From contig QPMI01000176.1 in NCBI GenBank assembly GCA_004431415.1, positions 1-64,000 of the forward strand: a stretch of 64,000 nucleotides of DNA. The letters run 5' to 3'. Positions 41,678-53,900 of this stretch are shown piece after piece; the first letter of the stretch is position 1, and every line of letters starts with the position of its first letter. Both the position numbers and the translations under genes were made by a program. The stretch is from Cyanophora paradoxa (lineage: Eukaryota; Glaucocystophyceae; Cyanophorales; Cyanophoraceae). The notes beneath the pieces are model-generated. The model worked only from the letters and a program-made list of their open reading frames with translations, was not told the origin of the DNA and searched no databases.

Positions 41678-42845
41678 GCCCTCGCGGCGGGGGCGGCCGG
41701 GGCGCAGCGGCGGCCCTTCGCTCGCTTGGTCCGCGCTCCTCCGCCCTTCAGCGCCGCGCCTCGCGCGACGGGGCGGGCGCAGGGAGCCCGACTCGCGGCG
41801 CCCTCGCGGCGGGGGCGGCCGGGGCGCAGCGGCGGCCCTTCGCTCGCTTGGTCCGCGCTCCCCCGCCCTTCAGCGCCGCGCCTCGCGCGACGGGGCAGGC
41901 GCAGGGAGCCCGACTCGCGGCGCCCTCGCGGCGGGGGCGGCCGGGGCGCAGTGGTGGCCCTTCGCCTGCTTGGTCCGCGCTCCCCCGCCCTTCAGCGCCG
42001 CGCCTCGCGCGACGGGGCGGGCGCAGGGAGCCCGACTCGCGGCGCCCTCGCGGCGGGGGCGGCCGGGGCGCAGTGGTGGCCCTTCGCCTGCTTGGTCCGC
42101 GCTCCCCCGCCCTTCAGCGCCGCGCCTCGCGCGACGGGGCGGGCGCAGGGAGCCCGACTCGCGGCGCCCTCGCGGCGGGGCGGCCGGGGCGCAGCGGCGG
42201 CCCTTCGTTCGCTTGGTCCGCGCTCCCCCGCCCTTCAGCGCCGCGCCTCGCGCGACGGGGCGGGCGCAGGGAGCCCGACTCGCGGCGCCCTCGCGGCGGG
42301 GGCGGCCGGGGCGCAGCGGCGGCCCTTCGTTCGCTTGGTCCGCGCTCCCCCGCCCTTCAGCGCCGCGCCTCGCGCGACGGGGCGGGCGCAGGGAGCCCGA
42401 CTCGCGGCGCCCTTGCGGCAGGGGCGGCCGGGGCGCAGCGGCGGCCCTTCGCTCGCTTGGTCCGCGCTCCCCCGCCCTTCAGCGCCGCGCCTCGCGCGAC
42501 GGGGCGGGCGCAGAGAGCCCGACTCGCAGCGCCCTCGCGGCGGGGGCGGCCGGGGCGCAGCGGCGGCCCTTCGCCCGCTTGGTCCGCGCTCCCCCGCCCT
42601 TCAGCGCCGCGCCTCGCGCGACGGGGCGGGCGCAGGGAGCCCGACTCGCGGCGCCCTCGCGGCGGGGGCGGCCGGGGCGCAGCGGCGGCCCTTCGCTCGC
42701 TTGGTCCGCGCTCCCCCGCCCTTCAGCGCCGCGCCTCGCGCGACGGGGCAGGCGCAGGGAGCCCGACTCGCGGCGCCCTCGCGGCGGGGGCGGCCGGGGC
42801 GCAGCGGCGGCCCTTCGCCCGCTTGTTCCGCGCCTCCCCGCCCCT
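41678..42845 (+). repeat. 122-bp GC-rich minisatellite, about 9.5 copies
   Basis: The marker GCCCTCGCGGCGGGGGCGG or a one- or two-base variant starts at 41678, 41800, 41922, 42044, 42166, 42287, 42409, 42531, 42653 and 42775. The period is 122, except one unit of 121 that lacks a G. Neighbouring units are more than 95% identical. As 122 is not a multiple of three, long open frames here are rotating readings of the repeat and are not genes. Confidence 0.92.
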
Positions 42846-42862
42846 CGGCCCGGCGGCACCGC

Positions 42863-44190
42863 GCATTGAATTGTAGCCCCAGCTGGGAAGTACCCGCAAA
42901 GATATGGCTCCTTTTCCAGCAAGCTTGGCTACAACCAGTGTGGGAAACAATGCCGAGCTCTGCCTAGGGCTTTGCAGTCACGATTCTGGGCATATAAAAA
43001 GCTAAGTTAGGTACACAGGACCCCTGCGGCCTTGAGAGCCAGGCCTGAGCTGCTGTAGGGCGGATTTTGGCGTGATCGCGATTGCTCGTGAGCAGCCTTG
43101 CTGGAGCACCTCCAGCAACGTTTCTGGAATCGGTGGCGCTGCATGCTCAGCGAACATGCACAAAAGCTCAAGGCTATTCTCAAAGTCGTAAATCTGTGAA
43201 CACATATGATATAAGGCCTTGTTTTGCTCCTTTCCGTGTGACTGAAGGCACCACGTCACTCATTCAGTAACTCAGGGTATCAACCTGACAGGAGCTTTGA
43301 GCCACTGGAACCGAACTTGACCTGCATCAAGCGAAATGATAAGGGAATGCAAGAGCTGAATTGCAGCCCCAGCTGGGAAGTACCCGCAAAGATATGGCTC
43401 CTTTTCCAGCAAGCTTGGCTACAACCAGTGTGGGAAACAATGCCGAGCTCTGCCTAGGGCTTTGCAGTCACGATTCTGGGCATATAAAAAGCTAAGTTAG
43501 ATACACAGGACCCCTGCGGCCTTGAGAGCCAGGCCTGAGCTGCTGTAGGGCGGATTTTGGCGTGATCGTGATTGCTCGTAAGCAGCCTTGCTCGAGCTCC
43601 TCCAGCAACGTTTCTGGAATCGGTGGCGCTGCATGCTCAGCGAACATGCACAAAAGCTCAAGGCAATTCTCAAAGGCGTAAATCTGTGAACACATATGAT
43701 ATAAGGCCTTGTTTTGCTCCTTTCCGTGTGACTGAAGGCACCACGTCACTCATTCAGTAACTCAGGCCTAGGGTATCAACCTGACAGGAGCTTTGAGCCA
43801 CTGGAACCGAACTTGACCTGCATCAAGCGAAATGATAAGGGAATGCAAGAGCTGAATTGCAGCCCCAGCTGGAAAGTACCCGCAAAGATATGGCTCCTTT
43901 TCCAGCAAGCTTGGCTACAACCAGTGTGGGAAACAATGCCGAGCTCTGCCTAGGGCTTTGCAGTCATGATTCTGGGCATATAAAAAGCTAAGTTAGGTAC
44001 ACAGGACCCCTGCGGCCTTGAGAGCCAGGCCTGAGCTGCTGTAGGGCGGATTTTGGCGTGATCGCGATTGCTCGTAAGCAGCCTTGCTGGAGCTCCTCCA
44101 AAAACGTTTCTGGACTCGGTGGCGCTGCATGCTCAGCAAACATGCACACAAACTCAAGGTGATACTCTAAGAGGTAAATTTGGAATCCCG
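42863..44190. repeat. About 490-bp tandem repeat, array 1 (three units)
   Basis: AGCTGGGAAGTACCCGC starts units at 42881 and 43371, with a one-base variant (AGCTGGAAAG) at 43867. Spacings are 490 and 496, the latter from a GCCTAG insertion near 43768. Each unit has a CATATAAAAAGC TATA-like site and an open minus-strand frame of about 85 codons. The third unit diverges in its second half (LLEYHLEFVCMFAEHAAP) and runs into the 44.2-45.8 kb segment. Confidence 0.9.
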
Positions 44191-45780
44191 GTTTCATAAT
44201 CAGTTCTCCATGGCCACATCCAGCCTGCCAGAGAGATCTAAAGCAATATTAATATCTTTGCAGCTGCAGGTTGGCCCCAGCTAGCTATAGGGCTGCCGTT
44301 CAGCTCTTGCATTCCCTAGTCATCCCTCTTGATGGCGGACAAGTTAGGTTCCAGTACTAGTGGCCCAACGCTCTTGCAATCAATTGCCAGGCAGACAGCT
44401 GTTTCCGCTGGTTCCAAGAGGGGGGGGGTGGACTGACGGTGGGGTACGAGAAAATAGGCTATACTTCAGGCCATCCAGCTTGCATATGAGCAGCGCTCCA
44501 ACTGGCCAGAAGTGCTTAGCTATCAGCGAGATGCAATCTCACTGCCTGGAGCGCCCAGGAGCGCCCTTTTTCGGGGCAGCACGCAGCTGCAGCGACCGCA
44601 ATTCCGCCATGGCGGAGCTGCTTCATCGCGATCTTCGTGCTCCAGACGGGACGTAGCTAAGCAGGAGCGGTCCGCTCGAGGCTGTCTGTGGTCGGCCAGA
44701 AGGTACTTCCGCGCCTTGCTCTCCGTGGCGCCTCACGACATCATCTCACGGCTCTGCTCGCAGGGGCTCGCACAAGCCTCTCAGATGTTCTCGGCTGGTC
44801 GCGGTTGCGCCGCCGCGACGCGCCGGCCACTCGTGTCGCCGGGCGGGTGCAGGTGCAGTCGGGCCTCAGCGGCATGTCTTGTGTCACCTGCGCTTCGCCA
44901 GTTGTGATGTGTGCGGTCGCAGGACACGATGCGCTCTCGTGGTTCGGGTCACAGCCCCCCAGGAGTCGCCGCGGTGCGGGCGGGACCTTTTGCCTCCTTT
45001 GCTGAGCTCGGTTCTGATGCGTGTGCATGCAGGCATTGCGTGTGCATTGTGTTGCGCTTCGGATCGCGCGTTTCAGACCGAGAACGCCACCGCGTCCCCC
45101 TTCTGGGCCAGCTCTTGGTCCTCTCCGTCGCTCTCCGTGTCTCCCTTGGATAGTGAGTCATCGAGATAGTCATGTATGATAAATCCACGCGTTTTCCCGT
45201 CGCCCCCGCCTCAGTGGTGGGTGCCACTGCTGTGCCACTCTCGCAGAGGCGCCCTGCAGCTGCCCGCCCAGCACGCCCCGCGGCACTGGAGATGAATAAA
45301 GCCGATGTGAATTACATTGAAGCACATCAGAGCACAGTCCAATGTGTCCGCTGAGCGCGGGCAAGGGATCCAAGCCTGATCCCAAGGCCTTGCCACCACC
45401 ACCGCCAGCGACCGAACGCAGCAGGGCACCCTGCACAGCGTGCAAGCAGTGCGCAACAGAGTTAGCCTTGCGTAAGAGCGCAGCTGGCGCGGGCGTTCTG
45501 CCGGGATGCGCACCGGGAGCGACCAGCACCAGGGGCGCAGCGGCCACCAAGCCAGTCCACGCGGCGGAACCTCCCAGTGCGTCCCGCGTAAGCTGTTGAT
45601 ATAAGCAATGTGCGCGTGGGCTGCAAGCGTCGGGCGAGGTCGCGGTTGGTCGCTGGCTGCCGAGCGGGCAAGTGCAGTGGACGGACCCTCATCATCGTGC
45701 GCAGGCGAGGACGTAGACCATTCACGAACACTTCCAGCATCTTGCAATCCTGTTCGAAGCATGTTAGACCCGTGCAGCTA
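44161..45780. repeat. Duplicated segment, copy 1 (about 1.6 kb)
   Basis: This stretch matches 48906-50523 almost base for base (offset 4743-4745) with small indels, such as an extra CTAGTA near 44353 here and CAGATCTAGAGG versus CAGAGG at the other copy. It contains several unsupported open frames on both strands (for example SDVLGWSRLRRRD). It also has a minus-strand frame with FEQDCKMLEVFVNGLRPRLR, the gag-like pattern. Confidence 0.85.
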
Positions 45781-45977
45781 CAGCGCCCGGGTCGCCACAC
45801 CTTCCAGAGCACGCGAAGATAAATCCCTAAACGGGCCGCCCTGCTGTATCGACACATATGATGACTAAACGGCCCGTTTGTATCTTCGGATACGCCAGCT
45901 GGTCCGCTGGCGGGCTCCTACAGCATTGTATCTTCATCAGCCGCGTGATGCAGTCGGGAGGTACGACCATACAGAGC
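45781..45977. other. Short unique junction between repeat blocks
   Basis: About 200 bases between copy 1 and its inverted fragment. It contains TGTATCTTCGGATACGCC and TACAGCATTGTATCTTC, a small direct repetition. No gene was recognised. Confidence 0.4.
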
Positions 45978-46500
45978 TCAAAGCAAAGCAGCTGCTACGC
46001 AAGCTCCTGCGCAACAAGGCCCTAAGATGATGGCGTGAGGCGCCACGGAGAGCAAGGCGCGGCGGTACCTTCTGGCCGACCACAGACAGCCTCGAGCGGA
46101 CCGCTCCTGCTTAGCTACGTCCCGTCTGGAGCACGAAGATCGCGATGAAGCAGCTCCGCCATGGCGGAATTGCGGTCGCTGCAGCTGCGTGCTGCCCCGA
46201 AAAAGGGCGCTCCTGGGCGCTCCAGGCAGTGAGATTGCATCTCGCTGATAGCTAAGCACTTCTGACCAGTTGGAGGCTTGGAGCGCTGCTCACATGCAAG
46301 CTGGATGGCCTGAAGTATAGCCTATTTTCTCGTACCCCACCGTCAGTCCACCCCCCCCCTCTTGGAAACAACGGAAACAGCTGTCTGCCTGGCAATTGAT
46401 TGCAAGAGCGTTGGGCCACTAGTACTGGAACCTAACTTGTCCGCCATCAAGAGGGATGACTAGGGAATGCAAGAGCTGAACGGCAGCCCTATAGCTAGCT
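45978..46500 (-). repeat. Inverted partial copy of the 44.28-44.76 kb segment
   Basis: The minus-strand translation (SYQRDAISLPGAPRSALFRG, GPPRSALF-type frame) repeats the plus-strand translation at 44512 onward, and the DNA match continues to AGCTAGCTATAGGGCTGCC at its outer end. With copy 1 it makes a palindromic duplication. Confidence 0.85.
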
Positions 46501-46627
46501 GGGAAGAAGAAGAAGAGTATGTATATATAAGACACGTCCAAGCTTAAGCCAGCCGTACGGTTTTGACAAAAGGCGAAGAACCCAAGGGCCCAAGGCACAA
46601 TTGAAAGTGAACCAGCTAGAAAAGGGT
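46501..46627. other. Junction sequence before array 2
   Basis: About 125 bases unlike the neighbouring repeats (GAAGAAGAAGAAGAGTATG and onward). No feature was recognised. Confidence 0.4.
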
Positions 46628-48930
46628 AGCTGGGAAGTACCCGCAAAGATATGGCTCCTTTTCCGAAGTTCCGATCGCGATCGAGCAAGCTTGGCTACAA
46701 CCAGTGTGGGAAACAATGCCGAGCTCTGCCTAGGGCTTTGCAGTCATGATTCTGGGCATATAAAAAGCTAAGTTAGGTACACAGGACCCCTGCGGCCTTG
46801 AGAGCCAGGCCTGAGCTGCTGTAGGGCGGATTTTGGCGTGATCGCGATTGCTCGTGAGCAGCCTTGCTGGAGCTCCTCCAGCAACGTTTCTGGAATCGGT
46901 GGTGCTGCATGCTCAGCGAACATGCACAAAAGCTCAAGGCAATTCTCAAAGGCGTAAATCTGTGAACACATATGATATAAGGCCTTGTTTTGCTCCTTTC
47001 CGTGTGACTGAAGGCACCACGTCACTCATTCAGTAACTCAGGGTATCAACCTGACAGGAGCTTTGAGCCACTGGAACCGAACTTGACCTGCATCAAGCGA
47101 AATGATAAGGGAATGCAAGAGCTGAATTGCAGCCCCAGCTGGGAAGTACCCGCAAAGATATGGCTCCTTTTCCAGCAAGCTTGGCTACAACCAGTGTGGG
47201 AAACAATGCCGAGCTCTGCCTAGGGCTTTGCAGTCATGATTCTGGGCATATAAAAAGCTAAGTTAGGTACACAGGACCCCTGCGGCCTTGAGAGCCAGGC
47301 CTGAGCTGCTGTAGGGCGGATTTTGGCGTGATCGCGATTGCTCGTGAGCAGCCTTGCTGGAGCTCCTCCAGCAACGTTTCTGGACTCGGTGGCGCTGCAT
47401 GCTCAGCGAACATGCACAAAAGCTCAAGGCAATTCTCAAAGGCGTAAATCTGTGAACACATATGATATAAGGCCTTGTTTTGCTCCTTTCCGTGTGACTG
47501 AAGGCATGCGCACCACGTCACTCATTCAGTAACTCAGGGTATCAACCTGACAGGAGCTTTGAGCCACTGGAACCGAACTTGACCTGCATCAAGCGAAATG
47601 ATAAGGGAATGCAAGAGCTGAATTGCAGCCCCAGCTGGGAAGTACCCGCAAAGATATGGCTCCTTTTCCAGCAAGCTTGGCTACAACCAGTGTGGGAAAC
47701 AATGCCGAGCTCTGCCTAGGGCTTTGCAATCATGATTCTGGGCATATAAAAAGCTAAGTTAGATACACAGGACCCCTGCGGCCTTGAGAGCCAGGCCTGA
47801 GCTGCTGTAGGGCGGATTTTGGCGTGATCGTGATTGCTCGTGAGCAGCCTTGCTGGAGCTCCTCCAGCAACGTTTCTGGACTCGGTGGCGCTGCATGCTC
47901 AGCTAACATGCACAAAAGCTCAAGGCAATTCTCAAAGGCGTAAATCTGTGAACACATATGATATAAGGCCTTGTTTTGCTCCTTTCCGTGTGACTGAAGG
48001 CACCACGTCACTCATTCAGTAACTCAGGGTATCAACCTGACAGGAGCTTTGAGCCACTGGAACCGAACTTGACCTGCATCAAGCGAAATGATAAGGGAAT
48101 GCAAGAGCTGAATTGCAGCCCCAGCTGGGAAGTACCCGCAAAGATATGGCTCCTTTTCCAGCAAGCTTGGCTACAATCAGTGTGGGAAACAATGCCGCGC
48201 TCTGCCTAGGGCTTTGCAGTCATGATTCTGGGCATATAAAAAGCTAAGTTAGGTACACAGGACCCCTGCGGCCTTGAGAGCCAGGCCTGAGCTGCTGTAG
48301 GGCGGATTTTGGCGTGATCGTGATTGCTCGTGAGCAGCCTTGCTGGAGCTCCTCCAGCAACGTTTCTGGAATCGGTGGCGCTGCATGCTCAGCGAACATG
48401 CACAAAAGCTCAAGGCAATTCTCAAAGGCGTAAATCTGTGAACACATATGATATAAGGCCTTGTTTTGCTCCTTTCCGTGTGACTGAAGGCACCACGTCA
48501 CTCATTCAGTAACTCAGGGTATCAACCTGACAGGAGCTTTGAGCCACTGGAACCGAACTTGACCTGCATCAAGCGAAATGATAAGGGAATGCAAGAGCTG
48601 AATTGCAGCCCCAGCTGGGAAGTACCCGCAAAGATATGGCTCCTTTTCCAGCAAGCTTGGCCACAACCAGTGTGGGAAACAATGCCGAGCTCTGCCTAGG
48701 GCTTTGCAGTCACGATTCTGGGCATATAAAAAGCTAAGTTAGGTACACAGGACCCCTGCGGCCTTGAGAGCCAGGCCTGAGCTGCTGTAGGGCGGATTTT
48801 GGCGTGATCGCGATTGCTCGTAAGCAGCCTTGCTGGAGCTCCTCCAGCAACGTTTCTGGACTCGGTGGCGCTGCATGCTCAGCAAACATGCACACAAACT
48901 CAAGGTGATACTCTAAGAGGTAAATTTGGA
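46628..48930. repeat. About 490-bp tandem repeat, array 2 (five units)
   Basis: AGCTGGGAAGTACCCGC starts units at 46628, 47137, 47633, 48123 and 48613. Spacings are 509, 496, 490 and 490. The first unit carries a 19-base insertion near 46665 and the second a six-base insertion (ATGCGC) near 47507, which keeps the minus-strand frame open. The last unit diverges exactly as the last unit of array 1 does, showing that array end and flank were copied together. Confidence 0.9.
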
Positions 48931-50523
48931 ATCCCGGTTTCATAATCAGTTCTCCATGGCCACATCCAGCCTGCCAGAGAGATCTTAAGCAATATCTTTG
49001 CAGCTGCAGGTTGGCCCCAGCTAGCTATAGGGCTGCCGTTCAGCTCTTGCATTCCCTAGTCATCCCTCTTGATGGCGGACAAGTTAGGTTCCAGTGGCCC
49101 AACGCTCTTGCAATCAATTGCCAGGCAGACAGTTGTTTCCACTGGTTCCAAGAGGGGGGGGGTGGACTGACGGTGGGGTACGAGAAGATAGGCTATACTT
49201 CAGGCCATCCAGCTTGCATATGAGCAGCGCTCCAACTGGCCAGAAGTGCTTAGCTATCAGCGAGATGCAATCTCACTGCCTGGAGCGCCCAGGAGCGCCC
49301 TTTTTCGGGGCAGCACGCAGCTGCAGCGACCGCAATTCCGCCATGGCGGAGCTGCTTCATCGCGATCTTCGTGCTCCAGACGGGACGTAGCTAAGCAGGA
49401 GCGGTCCGCTCGAGGCTGTCTGTGGTCGGCCAGAAGGTACTTCCGCGCCTTGCTCTCCGTGGCGCCTCACGACATCATCTCACGGCTCTGCTCGCAGGGG
49501 CTCGCACAAGCCTCTCAGATGTTCTCGGCTGGTCGCGCGGTTGCGCCGCCGCGACGCGCCGGCCACTCGTGTCGCCGGGCGGGTGCAGGTGCAGTTGGGC
49601 CTCAACGGCATGTCTTGTGTCACCTGCGCTTCGCCAGTTGTGATGTGTGCGGTCGCAGGACGCGATGCGCTCTCGTGGTTCGGGTCACAGCCCCCCAGGA
49701 GTCGCCGCGGTGCGGGCGGGACCTTTTGCCTCCTTTGCTGAGCTCGGTTCTGATGCCGTGTGCATGCAGGCATTGCGTGTGCATTGTGTTGCGCTTCGGA
49801 TCGCGCGTTTCAGACCGAGAACGCCACCGCGTCCCCCTTCTGGGCCAGCTCTTGGTCCTCTCCGTCGCTCTCCGTGTCTCCCTTGGATAGTGAGTCATCG
49901 AGATAGTCATGTATGATAAATCCACGCGTTTTCCCGTCGCCTCCGCCTCAGTGGTGGGTGCCACTGCTGTGCCACTCTCGCAGATCTAGAGGCGCCCTGC
50001 AGCTGCCCGCCCAGCACGCCCCGCGGCACTGGAGATGAATAAAGCCGATGTGAATTACATTGAAGCACATCAGAGCACAGTCCAATGTGTCCGCTGAGCG
50101 CGGGCAAGGGATCCAAGCCTGATCCCAAGGCCTTGCCACCACCACCGCCAGCGACCGAACGCAGCAGGGCACCCTGCACAGCGTGCAAGCAGTGCGCAAC
50201 AGAGTTAGCCTTGCGTAAGAGCGCAGCTGGCGCGGGCGTTCTGCCGGGATGCGCACCGGGAGCGACCAGCACCAGGGGCGCAGCGGCCACCAAGCCAGTC
50301 CACGCGGCGGAACCTCCCAGTGCGTCCCGCGTAAGCTGTTGATATAAGCAATGTGCGCGTGGGCTGCAAGCGTCGGGCGAGGTCACGGTTGGTCGCTGGC
50401 TGCCGAGCGGGCAAGTGCAGTGGACGGACCCTCATCATCGTGCGCAGGCGAGGACGTAGACCATTCACGAACACTTCCAACATCTTGCAATCCTGTTCGA
50501 AGCATGTTAGACCCGTGCAGCTA
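48906..50523. repeat. Duplicated segment, copy 2 (about 1.6 kb)
   Basis: It is a direct near-identical copy of 44161-45780. Beyond its end, 50524-50570 continues into sequence matching the inverse of 41365-41410 (GCTAGAGCCC, GACGGCGCACCCGA). The same open frames as in copy 1 are present, some altered by small indels, which argues against any of them being an essential gene. Confidence 0.85.
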
Positions 50524-50570
50524 GAGCCCGGACGGCGCACCCGAGCCTTGGAGCGACGTCAGCGATCGGC

Positions 50571-50963
50571 CGGCCAGCGACTCCCAGCGCATTTCCTGCA
50601 CATCTATGTGCATCACACAGCTAGATAGGCTTGAGCCACTTAGCCGGCCTGGCCCGGCGACGTCGCTGCGCTCGCCCCCGCAAAGGGGTAAACTCGAAGT
50701 CGTTACCCCGCGGGCCGGGAGCAGCGACCGTCGCTAGCTTATGTGAGCTTTTGTGTCGTAATGATCTATAGTGAGGTTTGGGCGTCTCTCCGCAGCCCGC
50801 GCGCAGCCCGGGAGCCGCGCGCGTTCAGCTGCAGGGGCGCTCGAAGCAACACAGCGGGATCTCGCCTGGGACGCAAGCAGGCCATCGGCTCGTAACGGAT
50901 TCTATCTAGATATGCAAAACATAGCATATGTACGCGCTTGCAGCGCTCCACGGCGAGGTTGTC
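50571..50963. other. Boundary between the satellite block and the LINE
   Basis: It holds GGGGTAAACTCGAAGTCGTTA near 50685-50705, repeated with small changes at 51008-51030 inside the LINE tail. Otherwise no gene was recognised. Confidence 0.45.
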
Positions 50964-53900
50964 TTAGAGGGGGTAACAACAAGGGGGTAAAATCGGCCCA
51001 AAAGGAGTAAACTCGAAGTCGTTACCCCGGGGTAACGACACTTCGTGGCTACCAGTGGCAATGTGCTGAACTTGAGGATTCACGCCGACGCCATTAACTG
51101 TAGCAGCAGGCCTAGGGGTAGCGACTGCAGGGGGGCCCGGGACCGCGACTGCTGGGGGGCCCGAGCGCTGTAGAGGGATAGCTCCGCGCACAGAAAAGAA
51201 GCTCGCATCAAAAATAGATTGAGGGGGGCTAGGGCGGTCACGTGACTCAGGGTTTGAACCATCGTAATCAGAGCCCTCCCCTAAATGCCGTAAACGAAGA
51301 AGCTCAATGCGCTCGACAGCAGGAGGCAACGTAATCTCGAGAATATCCAGAAAACGTTTCCACAGGTTTAGCAGAGCATTAACGGAGTACACTGGTACCC
51401 GCTCAGCAAGTAAATTATCGGGTGAGAGATATGCACGGGACAGCTGAAAAATTGCGTAAATGCCCGCCAAAATATAACCGAGATACCGAACACAGAAATC
51501 GGCATCCTCAGAAGATGTGATCAATGTCCCCGCAACACCGGGAACTTGTGGATCTAGAATAGCGGAGAACGTAATAGGAGGCAATGGTAAAGAGGGCTGC
51601 ACGTCCTCGGGCAAAGCCTCTGCTAAGGATGTGAGCTCAGCATGCATGGCCCGCCAAAAACCCTGCACCACAGGGCAATCAAAGAAAACGTGCCGCACTG
51701 AACGATGCTGCCCATCATTACAAGCGCGGCAGAAAATAGCCGCGACCGGCGGCCGTTGTAAAGATGGGAAAGCCTTATATCGGAGACGGAAGAGGACATC
51801 GAGCCACAGCATAGGAAAGGCACGAAGGGCGACGAGCTGAGACACGCGATTAAGAGGGAGGTCCAGACCCCAGTGTTCTGAAGGCATCTTAGCCCTACTC
51901 CGCACCCGCCACAGTCGCTGTACCTCGAGCTGGTAAAAGCGCCGAACAGAAAAGCCCTGAAGCGTGAGCATCTTATCGAATGTGAAAGCAAAATTGCTGT
52001 AGGAAAGCGTAGCTGTCGAACCCGTGCCAAGCGAAACCAGAATTGGACGCGAACCTCTGCGCAAAGAAATAAAATACTGGAGGAGAGCACATGAAGCGGC
52101 AAGAGGCCAGCTGGTACGCCAGGGTACAAGAGCGGATCTGGAGGGCGGCCACGGGGCCACGGGACGAAATCCAACACCCGTGGGACAATCTCACCTTCAA
52201 AAAGAGGGAAGGCCACAAAAAAGCCCGAGGGACCCCTCAGATACACATATTTATCATCTTTCGATTTATACCATAAGAAACGTTCCGGTACGGCATTAGC
52301 AGTAAGCGTTGTAAGCCAACTGGATGGCAGGGCACGACAAATTTGATCAAAGGCAGCAGTATAATCAACTAGCATTGCAGGGGAGCACGAAATCGGTGCA
52401 ACTGTACATCCCAAATGTCAGCGACGCGCTGTACACCGGCTCTCGCAAACTCAGTATGTGTCTGTGCTGCAATGTCACTAGGAAGAACATATAAAGGATT
52501 AAGAAAAATAGGCTGGGTCAAAATTTGATGCACGGTTGTAGGAGATGCAACGGCTTGACGATCTCGCCACGCCTCAAACAGCATCTGCCAAAGCGGTGGC
52601 AAATGCAATCTTGGCAAGATGGCAGACACATCAAGCCCAAAATGACATTAGCATAAGAGAATGGAGCCAACTGACGGTCTATTTGGTATTGAATATATTC
52701 CTTCCAAGGAGCTGAACAGGCCGGGTCGTTAAGGAAGGCAAGCCATTTAGATTTTAAAGCCAGCGAAAACGTAACAATATCTGGGCAATTTAATCCACCG
52801 TCTTTAAACGGAAGCGCCGTAACATATGTAGATACAGAGCCGCGTACACCCGAAAAGTTGCGGATTAAATTACTCCAAGCTTTATAACGATCACCTCCCG
52901 GTTCTAAAATATACAGCGGATAATGTAGTGATCCCACAATAGCAGCCCACGCAAGTAAAACACCAGAGCGTAGAGGCATCCGATTCCGGTTAACTGACTG
53001 TGCGCGCAGAACGAGAGCAGCAGTCTTTTTATTCCAAAACCGGTCATGCACTAGCTCCAGAGGGAACCCGAGATATTTGGCGATCTTGGCATCTGCGGAA
53101 ATCTCAGAAGGATCAACCTTCATACGCTCAAAAGGACAATCAGGTGGAAGAGATAAATTTGAGTGCATGGGTAGTATATGCGATTTTTCGAGATTAATTT
53201 TCGCCCCTGTTAACCGTTGAAATTTCTTAATGAGAGCGTCCCAAATGGGGAATTCCGCAAAGGAGGCAATAAGGGGAACAGTATCATCAGCAAACTGGAG
53301 GACCTTGCATATGGACCGCCCAGAAATTTGCACCCCGCGTATACGGGGTTCAGTATCGATTAACATGATTAATAGATGCGCACACAAATTATATAGATAT
53401 GGCGATAGAGGACCACCCTGCCGGACTCCGCACCGGATGGGAAACCGAGGCGTTGTCCAGCCATTAATATGGATCATCCCCGACAGATCAGAATACAAAA
53501 GACGGACCCAGTCAGTAAAGTAGGACCCAAATCCATATTGATTCAAGGTCCAGAAAAGAAACTCCCAATTCACCCGATCATAGGCTTTGGAGAAATCAAG
53601 GAACCCCAAACAAAGTTCCTCGAGATCGGGATTATCCCCCTCATAATACATCAATAAATATACGAGCATAAATTGATGCACCGCAGAACGTTTGGTGATA
53701 AAACCCGACTGATATTTTGATATTAAGCGGGGCATGATAGGGGTCAAGCGGTTAGATAATGCCCGCTCGACTGCTCGCTCCTCTACATTCGATAGAGCGA
53801 TAGGCCGACGGTTAGTGACCAAAGTCGCATCCGTACCAGGTTTCGGAATTGGGACAATGAGGATATCTCGTAGCGAGCCAGGGGCCGCCTTCCGATTATG

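Noticed and set aside
41437-42967. Long overlapping plus-strand open frames (299-479 codons) of Arg/Ala/Gly-rich protein
   Set aside because: They are rotating translations of the 122-bp minisatellite. All three frames are open because the sequence lacks A/T-rich stop codons.
44360-45005. Plus-strand open frames of about 100 codons in the duplicated segment
   Set aside because: Equivalent frames in copy 2 are altered by small indels and none has domain features.
42863-48930. 5S rRNA or spliced-leader RNA array (tandem 490-bp units)
   Set aside because: No 5S core sequence was found in the unit, and no clear short leader followed by a conserved donor and Sm site could be shown. The small-RNA possibility is kept only as a test in the findings.
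42863-48930. CRISPR-like array
   Set aside because: Units are about 490 bp and nearly identical throughout. There are no short repeats with unique spacers, and the genome is eukaryotic.
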